DNA of 38,395 bases from Alkalimonas sp. (GTDB lineage Bacteria; Pseudomonadota; Gammaproteobacteria; Enterobacterales; Alteromonadaceae). Every line of letters begins with the position of its first letter. Position 1 is the first letter of the stretch. Positions 32,874 through 38,395 of the stretch are shown here, piece after piece. The stretch spans positions 1-38,395 of the forward strand of contig JAFIFR010000005.1 in the NCBI GenBank assembly GCA_020831935.1. The letters run 5' to 3'. The notes under the pieces were generated by a model, which made no database searches, was not told the origin of the DNA, and saw only the letters and a list, made by a program, of their open reading frames with translations. The position numbers were made by a program, and so were the translations under genes.

Positions 32874-34469
32874 ATGGACATTAAATTGACAGCGCTGGAC
32901 TGGGTGGTGTTTGGCGGTTACTTCCTGCTGTTGGCGGCTTTGGGCTGGGTTCTCAGCCAACGCCGACAGGGCAATGCCAGCGACTTTTTCTTGGCTGGCA
33001 ACCAAATGCCATTGTGGGCGGTTGCGATTTCGGTCATGGCCACTTCGCAGTCGGCAGCGACCTTCCTTGGCGGGCCGGATCAGGGTTTTCGTGGTGATTT
33101 GAGTTATCTTGCCACCAATATTGGGGCCTTGATTGCAGCCTTGCTGGTGATGGCGTATCTGATTCCGCGTTACTACCAGGCCAGAGTCACCACCGTCTAT
33201 GGCTTGCTGGAGCAGCGTTTTGGCGCCGGGGCCAAGCGTCAGGCCGGCAGTATGTATCTGTTTGGCCGGGTGTTTGCCAGCGGGGCCCGACTGTACATGG
33301 CGGCCATTGCGGTTGCCATGGTGGTGTTTCATAACATCGAAGCCAGCAGTGTGGTGATGTCGATTGGGCTCTTGGCCTTTGGGGCTTTGGCGTACTCGGT
33401 AGTTGGCGGCATTCGTTCGGTCATTTATACCGATGCATTCCAGTGTGCGGTGTATGTGGTCGCGGCACTGGCCGTGCTGTTTTATCTGTGGTGGTTGATC
33501 CCGGCCGATAGCGGGGCAGTGCTTCAGGCCTTGCGTCAGCCTGTCGACGGCAGCGGTTCCAAATTGCAGTTGCTCGACTTTTCACTGGACTTCAGCTCTG
33601 CCGGTGTTTTTACCTTTTGGTCGGCGATTACCGGCTTTGTGCTGCTGAATATTGCTGCCTTTGGGTTGGATCAAGACATGACTCAACGGGTATTGACCTG
33701 CAAAACAGCGCGGCAGGGCGCTGGCGCTATGCTGTTGTCGGTGCTGATGATTGTTCCGGTGATGCTGCTGTTTATTGCCATCGGCATGTTGCTCTATGTG
33801 TTTTACCAGCGCCCGGACTTGATGCTGCAGGGCAGCAGCGAGCTGGGCACGACCTTTGGCGGTGAAACCGTGACGGTCTTTATGTATTTTGTGCTGAATG
33901 AAATGCCGGCAGGTTTGCGGGGGCTGGTGACGGTGGGGGTGGTTGCCGCCGCTTTGTCGACCATGACATCCGGTTTGAACTCCATGGCTTCGGTGCTGGT
34001 GACCGATCTCTATCGCCCCTGGCGGCTGCGGCGGCAACCGACAACCTCTGAGCTGCATTTTGTCCGGGCCGGTCGTGTTGGCATGCTGCTGACTGCAACG
34101 GCTTTGTCGGCGATGGCTGTACTGTGTTTTTACTGGCAGCAGTTTAGTGACATGCCGCTGCTGGCCTTTGCTCTGAGCGTGATGGTGTTTTCTTACAGCG
34201 GCCTGCTGGGCGTGTACTTTACCGTGCTCTTTACCCGCCGTGGCAATGCCCGCAGTGTCGCCGCCGCGCTGCTCTGCGGTTTCCTGGTGCCCTTGCTGTT
34301 TCAGCCGTATGTGCTGCAATTTTTTGGCCCCAGGCTCAGTCAGTGGGATTTGGGCTTTACCTGGCAGCTTTGTCTGGGTACTTTAGTAGCCACTTGTGTG
34401 TGTTGTTTGGGACGCGCTCCTGCGCAGCAGCCTTCCTTATCATCTGAAGTCACAGGAGAAAGCGTGTGA
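32874..34469 (+). CDS. Sodium:solute symporter (SSS), predicted MurNAc transporter
   Basis: A 531-residue inner-membrane transporter with about 13-14 hydrophobic helices. The N-terminal features of the SSS (SLC5) family are clear: a first helix after LDWVVFGGYF, the DFFLAGNQMPLW motif, and SVMATSQSAATFLGGP, where the unwound first repeat helix binds sodium. A later GLRGLVTVGVVAAALSTMTSGLNSMASV segment is also typical. It lies 35 bases after the PBP4B-like gene and overlaps the kinase gene by 4 bases. Its place in a MurNAc operon that lacks a PTS MurP makes MurNAc (or GlcNAc-MurNAc) the likely substrate; this is inference from context. Confidence 0.88.
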   Translation: MDIKLTALDWVVFGGYFLLLAALGWVLSQRRQGNASDFFLAGNQMPLWAVAISVMATSQSAATFLGGPDQGFRGDLSYLATNIGALIAALLVMAYLIPRYYQARVTTVYGLLEQRFGAGAKRQAGSMYLFGRVFASGARLYMAAIAVAMVVFHNIEASSVVMSIGLLAFGALAYSVVGGIRSVIYTDAFQCAVYVVAALAVLFYLWWLIPADSGAVLQALRQPVDGSGSKLQLLDFSLDFSSAGVFTFWSAITGFVLLNIAAFGLDQDMTQRVLTCKTARQGAGAMLLSVLMIVPVMLLFIAIGMLLYVFYQRPDLMLQGSSELGTTFGGETVTVFMYFVLNEMPAGLRGLVTVGVVAAALSTMTSGLNSMASVLVTDLYRPWRLRRQPTTSELHFVRAGRVGMLLTATALSAMAVLCFYWQQFSDMPLLAFALSVMVFSYSGLLGVYFTVLFTRRGNARSVAAALLCGFLVPLLFQPYVLQFFGPRLSQWDLGFTWQLCLGTLVATCVCCLGRAPAQQPSLSSEVTGESV

Positions 34470-35359
34470 CCGACTACATTCTCGGCATTGATGCCGGAGG
34501 AACCAAAACACTGGGACGTTTGCTGCATCCGGCGACGGGGCGCAGCTGGCAATTGAAAATGGGCTCGGCATCCCTGACCAACGATTACAACAATGCCGCT
34601 GCCACCTTGTATCAACTGATCAGCAACTTGTTCGAGCTGGCGCAGTGCCGGGGCGAGCAGGTCACGGTGGTGGCCGGCGTGCCCGGAGCCGGTAATGTCC
34701 AGTTGCGTACCTCACTGGAGCTGCATCTGGCTGAGCTTTGCCCACAGTTGTGGGTGACCACCGACGCCAAAACCTCGGTTTGGGGGGCCAACGCTGGTCA
34801 GCCGGTGGCCGTGGTGGCACTGGGGACCGGCTCGGTCGGCATGCGGCTGGAAGCCAATGGTGAGGAACGTCAGTTCGGTGGCTGGGGCTTTAACATTGGC
34901 GATGAAGGCAGTGGCGCCATTCTTGGCAAGATGGCGGTGCGCCAGGTGTTGGATGAGTTTGATCGGCGACGCAGTTTTGACTCCCAGCTGGCCAAAGCCG
35001 TCACTGCCGTCATTGGCACGGATCCGGCAAATATTCTGGGGTGGCTGAAGCATGCGGTGGTCAATGACTTTTCGCGGCTGGCCCCGCTGGTACTGCCTTT
35101 GGCGGAGCAGTGCCCGCAAGCGGCCAAAGTCTTTGAGCGCTATGTTGCCGATGTGGTGGCGCTGATTGATCTGACCTGTCTGGATGTCACCCTGCCTGTG
35201 GTGATCCTGGGCGGACTGGCCGAAGGCACCTTGCCGCATTTGCCGGAACGGATCCGCCGCCAGGTGATTCCGGCGGCGGGGACCTCGGTGGACGGTGCCT
35301 TGCTGCTGGCCGAGCGCTGGCGTCAGGGCGAATTAGAAAAAACGGAGCCACGGGTATGA
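34466..35359 (+). CDS. BadF/BadG-family amino-sugar kinase (MurNAc/GlcNAc kinase candidate)
   Basis: A 297-residue ATP-dependent kinase of the ASKHA fold. Phosphate-1 motif GIDAGGTKT (7-15), a phosphate-2-like VVALGTGSVG and the adenosine motif VVILGGLAEG are visible. The family includes GlcNAc kinases and the Clostridium MurK, which phosphorylates MurNAc and GlcNAc. Position directly before murQ fits conversion of imported MurNAc to MurNAc-6-phosphate. The start is GTG 34466, overlapping the symporter stop, with AGGAG at 34453-34457. Its 3' end overlaps murQ as ATGA. The choice between MurNAc and GlcNAc as substrate is inferred. Confidence 0.85.
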   Translation: MTDYILGIDAGGTKTLGRLLHPATGRSWQLKMGSASLTNDYNNAAATLYQLISNLFELAQCRGEQVTVVAGVPGAGNVQLRTSLELHLAELCPQLWVTTDAKTSVWGANAGQPVAVVALGTGSVGMRLEANGEERQFGGWGFNIGDEGSGAILGKMAVRQVLDEFDRRRSFDSQLAKAVTAVIGTDPANILGWLKHAVVNDFSRLAPLVLPLAEQCPQAAKVFERYVADVVALIDLTCLDVTLPVVILGGLAEGTLPHLPERIRRQVIPAAGTSVDGALLLAERWRQGELEKTEPRV

Positions 35360-36309
35360 GCAAAGCGCCGCCACTGGACGCGACCAGCGAACAGCAACTG
35401 CTGCAGCAGTTAACGGGCTTTTTATCCGAAAGCCGCAATCCAGAGACGATGGATTTGGATCAGCTGGATACGCTTGCGCTGCTGCAACGCATCAATCAGG
35501 CCGATCAGCAGGTGCCTGCGGTGATAGCCGGCATCTTGCCGGATGTCGCCAGGGCGGTGGATGCCATTGTCGCAGCTTTTGCCGGCGGCGGCCGGCTGAT
35601 TTACATCGGTGCCGGTACCAGCGGTCGTTTGGGGATTCTGGATGCAGCCGAATGCCCGCCAACCTTCAGCACGCCACCCGAGCAGGTTCAGGCCTTGATT
35701 GCCGGGGGGGCTGCGGCCATTTTACAAGCGGTGGAGGGAGCCGAAGACAACGCCGCTCAAGGGGTACTGGATGTGAAAGCCCTGGGGCTCAGCGCGGCCG
35801 ATGTGCTGGTTGGTATCGCTGCCAGTGGCCGCACCCCCTATGTGGTGGCCGCGATGCAGTATGCTCAGACACTGGGCTGCACCACGGTTGGTATCAGCTG
35901 CAACCCGGGCACGGCCGTGCTGCAAAGCGCCGATATTCCACTTTGCGCCCCGGTTGGGCCCGAGGTGCTGACCGGCTCGACCCGGATGAAATCCGGCACG
36001 GCGCAAAAGCTGCTGCTGAATATGTTGTCTACTGCCAGCATGGTGCGCAGCGGCAAGGTCTATCAGAACCTGATGGTGGACTTGCATGCCAGCAACCAAA
36101 AGTTGGTGGTGCGGGCGGCCCGTATCGTGGTGGAAGCGACTGGGTGCTCTCATCAGCAAGCACGGCAGATGCTGGAGGACAGCGACTACCAGGCCAAACT
36201 GGCCATTCTGCGTTTGCTGAGCGGCCTTGGCAAGGAAGACGCCAGGGCCTTGCTGGCAAAGCAGTCGGGCAGTTTAAGCCGGGCGCTTCAGCAGCAAGGT
36301 GACGGATAA
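35356..36309 (+). CDS. murQ: MurQ, N-acetylmuramic acid 6-phosphate etherase
   Basis: Cleaves the lactyl ether of MurNAc-6-phosphate to give GlcNAc-6-phosphate and D-lactate in the cytoplasm. The 317 residues match the family (E. coli 298). An SIS sugar-phosphate domain (about 60-225) carries YIGAGTSGRLGILDAAECPPTF (83-104), where Glu99 aligns with catalytic E. coli Glu83, and GAEDN, where Glu130 aligns with Glu114. GISCNPG and TGSTRMKSGTAQK are further family signatures. It is the last gene of the operon, with GGAG upstream and a 4-base overlap with the kinase gene. nagA/nagB and anmK are not in this window. Confidence 0.97.
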   Translation: MSKAPPLDATSEQQLLQQLTGFLSESRNPETMDLDQLDTLALLQRINQADQQVPAVIAGILPDVARAVDAIVAAFAGGGRLIYIGAGTSGRLGILDAAECPPTFSTPPEQVQALIAGGAAAILQAVEGAEDNAAQGVLDVKALGLSAADVLVGIAASGRTPYVVAAMQYAQTLGCTTVGISCNPGTAVLQSADIPLCAPVGPEVLTGSTRMKSGTAQKLLLNMLSTASMVRSGKVYQNLMVDLHASNQKLVVRAARIVVEATGCSHQQARQMLEDSDYQAKLAILRLLSGLGKEDARALLAKQSGSLSRALQQQGDG

Positions 36310-36348
36310 AAAAACCAGCGTAGACGCCTAAAAAAGCACTACGCTGGT
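36308..36348 (-). terminator. Intrinsic terminator for the RND pump gene
   Basis: Perfect 10-bp stem ACCAGCGTAG (36314-36323) with CTACGCTGGT (36339-36348) and a 15-nt loop. On the minus strand it is followed by a U tract (36313-36308) and lies 52 bases after the pump stop codon. On the plus strand no U run follows, so it should terminate the pump transcript rather than the murQ one. Confidence 0.85.
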
Positions 36349-36399
36349 GTGGGCAGGGCCGGGCAAAACCCCGGCCAAAAGCGCTAACGGGTAAAGCTT

Positions 36400-38395
36400 T
36401 TACTGCTCGCTCACCGGCTCCAGGTTGTCCGGATCCGTACTCAGATCACGCGCTAGCAACAGGTACATTGCCGGCACCACAAACAAGGTAAAGGCGGTGC
36501 CAATGGTCATGCCGCTGGCGATCACCAAGCCCATCGCATAGCGGGAGGCGGCTCCGGCGCCACTGGCGACCAGCAAGGGAATCATCGCCAGCACAGTGGC
36601 GGCGGTGGTCATTAAGATCGGCCGCAGCCGCACGGCAGTGGCTTCTTCAATGGCTTCGCGTTTGCTGCGCCCTTCCTGCTGCAACTGGTTGGCAAACTCG
36701 ACAATCAAAATACCGTGCTTGGCAATCAATCCCACCAGGGTCAGCAAGCCAACCTGGGTGTAGATATTCAAACTGGTAAAGCCCAGACTGATAAAGATCA
36801 GAGCACCACAGACACTCATCGGCACGGTGACCAGAATAATGACGGCATTTTTGAACGACTCAAACTGCGCCGCCAGCACCAGGAAAATCACAATCAAAGC
36901 AAAGAAGAAGGTGATCACCAATTGCTGGCCTTCGGCTTTGAACTGCCGCGATTGGCCGGCGTAATCGACGGTGAAGCCGGCGGGCAGCACTTCTGCGGCA
37001 ATCTCATCCAGCACCGCCAGGGCTTCACCCAGAGGGACGCCAGGACGGGGCAGCCCGGAGATGGTGACCGCATTGAGCTGCTGAAAACCTTTCAGCGCCT
37101 GCGGTTGCACACTCTCTTCCAGCGTAACTAGGGTGGCTAACGGCACCAGCTCACCATCGCGGTTGCGGGTGTAGTAGTCTTTGAGCTGCTCCGGGTTTAA
37201 TCGTTCTGCCCGTTTCACCTGTGGGATCACCCGGTAGGAGCGGTTGTCCATGGCGAAACGACCGGCGTCGGCTCCGGCCAGCAAGCTGCCCAGATCGGCG
37301 GCGACTTGTTGCATGCTGACGCCCATCAAAGCCGCTTTATCCCGGTCGACATGCACGGTTTGCCGCGGCCGGTCAATCTTCAGGTCGTTGTCGACAAAAA
37401 TAAAGCGACCACTGGCCATGGCGCGGCCCATGATTTGCTGCGCGACTTCCTGCAAGGCTTCAAACGGTTGAGTCGAGCCGATGACAAACTCGACCGGCAA
37501 GCCACCACCGGGTGAGGGCAAAGAAGGCGGTACCAGTGCAAAACTGTTCAGGCCGGGCAGGCTATCCAGAAATGGCTGAATTTGCGTTTCCAGCACCTGC
37601 TGGGTGCTGCGGCTGCGTTGATCCCAGGGCGACAAAACCAGGCCAGCAATAGCGGTATTGGTTCCGCCCATACCATTGATAATAAATACATTTTTTAGCT
37701 CAGGGATCTCATCCAGCAAGCGGTTCAACTCTTTGGTGTTGCGCTCCAGATAATCCAGGGTGGCAAAGCTGTCGGCATTTAAAATGGAGAACACAAAGCC
37801 CTGATCTTCGGCCGGTTCCAGCTCCGATGGGCTGGTGACAAACAAGAAATAACAGGACACCAGCACAATGGCACCGAAGGTCAGCAACACCGGCTGATAG
37901 TTCAGGGCACCATGCAGCTGTTTTTGGTAACCACGGCGCAGACTGGCAAAGCGCCGATCCAGCCAGGCTTCCAGACGTGGTTTATCGGCCTCGGATTTGT
38001 GTGCTTTTAAGAGGTAGGCACACATCACCGGCGACAGCGTCAGTGCCACCACGCCGGATAAAATCACCGTGGCTGCCAGGGTAAAGGCAAATTCAACGAA
38101 GAGCACCCCGGTTAGTCCGCCGACAAAACCAATCGGAATAAAAACCGCCACCAAGGTGGTGGACATGGCAATAATGGGCCAGGCCAGTTGACGGGCGCCC
38201 AGGATAGCGGCCTCGGTGCGGGATTTGCCTTCTTCCATAAAGCGGTGAATGTTTTCCAGCATAATGATGGCGTCATCCACCACAATGCCGATGGCAAGCA
38301 CCATGGCCAGCAAGGTGAGCAGGTTGATGGAAAAGCCCAACAACCACATTAAAAAGAAGGTACCAACCAGGGACACCGGAATGGCCACGGCTGGA
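36400..38395 (-). CDS. RND multidrug efflux permease (AcrB/MexB family), 3' part
   Basis: The C-terminal 664 residues of an inner-membrane proton-driven efflux transporter (HAE1 type, usually about 1,030-1,050 long). The frame is open at the window edge (PAVAIPVSLVGTF), so the apparent GTG start at 38388 is not real. The TM4 proton-relay pair appears as VVDDAIIMLENI (AcrB D407/D408) and the TM10 lysine as IAKHGILIVEFANQ (AcrB K940). The periplasmic porter/funnel domain (with RVIPQVKRAERLNPEQL) and the final TM helices are complete, ending about 45 residues after the last helix starts. A strong terminator follows. The membrane-fusion partner is presumably upstream, outside the window. Drug range cannot be predicted. 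Confidence 0.93.
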   Translation of the reverse strand, partial: PAVAIPVSLVGTFFLMWLLGFSINLLTLLAMVLAIGIVVDDAIIMLENIHRFMEEGKSRTEAAILGARQLAWPIIAMSTTLVAVFIPIGFVGGLTGVLFVEFAFTLAATVILSGVVALTLSPVMCAYLLKAHKSEADKPRLEAWLDRRFASLRRGYQKQLHGALNYQPVLLTFGAIVLVSCYFLFVTSPSELEPAEDQGFVFSILNADSFATLDYLERNTKELNRLLDEIPELKNVFIINGMGGTNTAIAGLVLSPWDQRSRSTQQVLETQIQPFLDSLPGLNSFALVPPSLPSPGGGLPVEFVIGSTQPFEALQEVAQQIMGRAMASGRFIFVDNDLKIDRPRQTVHVDRDKAALMGVSMQQVAADLGSLLAGADAGRFAMDNRSYRVIPQVKRAERLNPEQLKDYYTRNRDGELVPLATLVTLEESVQPQALKGFQQLNAVTISGLPRPGVPLGEALAVLDEIAAEVLPAGFTVDYAGQSRQFKAEGQQLVITFFFALIVIFLVLAAQFESFKNAVIILVTVPMSVCGALIFISLGFTSLNIYTQVGLLTLVGLIAKHGILIVEFANQLQQEGRSKREAIEEATAVRLRPILMTTAATVLAMIPLLVASGAGAASRYAMGLVIASGMTIGTAFTLFVVPAMYLLLARDLSTDPDNLEPVSEQ

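Noticed and set aside
33582-34319. A 245-codon minus-strand open frame
   Set aside because: Antisense to the sodium:solute symporter; composition is His/Gln-rich, typical of reversed membrane-protein codons.
36314-36348. Hairpin considered as the murQ terminator
   Set aside because: No T run follows on the plus strand, whereas the minus strand has one, so it was assigned to the RND pump gene.
1-38395. Search for CRISPR arrays, tRNA/rRNA genes, transposases, integrases and att-like repeats
   Set aside because: No regularly spaced repeats, clover-leaf genes, transposase motifs or prophage genes were seen by eye on either strand.

Overview
The window looks like chromosome of a marine or aquatic gammaproteobacterium of the Alteromonadales/Rheinheimera-Alishewanella type. 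The basis is the lptD/djlA/rluA/rapA neighbourhood known from E. coli, glutamine-rich proteins, many c-di-GMP and chemotaxis proteins, and a PTS-free MurNAc catabolic operon. This placement is inferred from gene content, not from a database search. Genes are densely packed on both strands, with no gene-free stretch over 300 bases and no sign of tRNA, rRNA, CRISPR, insertion sequence or prophage.

Region 1 (1-9299), cell envelope and housekeeping: the 5' part of lptD (minus) lies opposite djlA, which is followed by a voltage-gated cation channel with an acidic Ca-channel-like filter. Then come, on the minus strand, a small lipoprotein, a DUF3530 protein, an OmpA-type porin with its own terminator, rluA and rapA. 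The E. coli order rapA-rluA-djlA-lptD is kept but split by four inserted genes plus the channel.

Region 2 (9300-16517): a PIN-PhoH ATPase; a secreted transglutaminase-like protein paired with a choice-of-anchor H protein that has a GlyGly-CTERM-like tail; a second RluA-family pseudouridine synthase; a TPR-membrane protein with a decayed GGDEF domain; a D-2-hydroxyacid dehydrogenase; and a small DUF2798 membrane protein. Several convergent pairs overlap at their 3' ends.

Region 3 (16518-23155): a tightly coupled minus-strand operon encoding a periplasmic cupredoxin-like protein, a membrane GGDEF-EAL protein, a DUF3034 outer-membrane-type protein and a lipoprotein-like truncated haemoglobin. 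It combines a copper protein, a haem protein and c-di-GMP signalling at the envelope, and is my best candidate for an uncharacterised system. A type Vd patatin autotransporter diverges from it, with a perfect palindrome between them.

Region 4 (23172-30978): a secreted S9 peptidase, a 59-residue membrane protein, then aer (redox/aerotaxis receptor) overlapping a PAS-PAS-GGDEF*-EAL phosphodiesterase. A perfect FNR/Anr box (29215-29228) lies upstream of aer. rmuC diverges from it, followed by a small convergent membrane protein gene.

Region 5 (31204-38395): a four-gene plus-strand MurNAc salvage operon (PBP4B-like serine hydrolase, sodium:solute symporter, BadF-type sugar kinase, murQ). It is followed by the 3' part of an RND multidrug efflux pump on the minus strand with a clear terminator.
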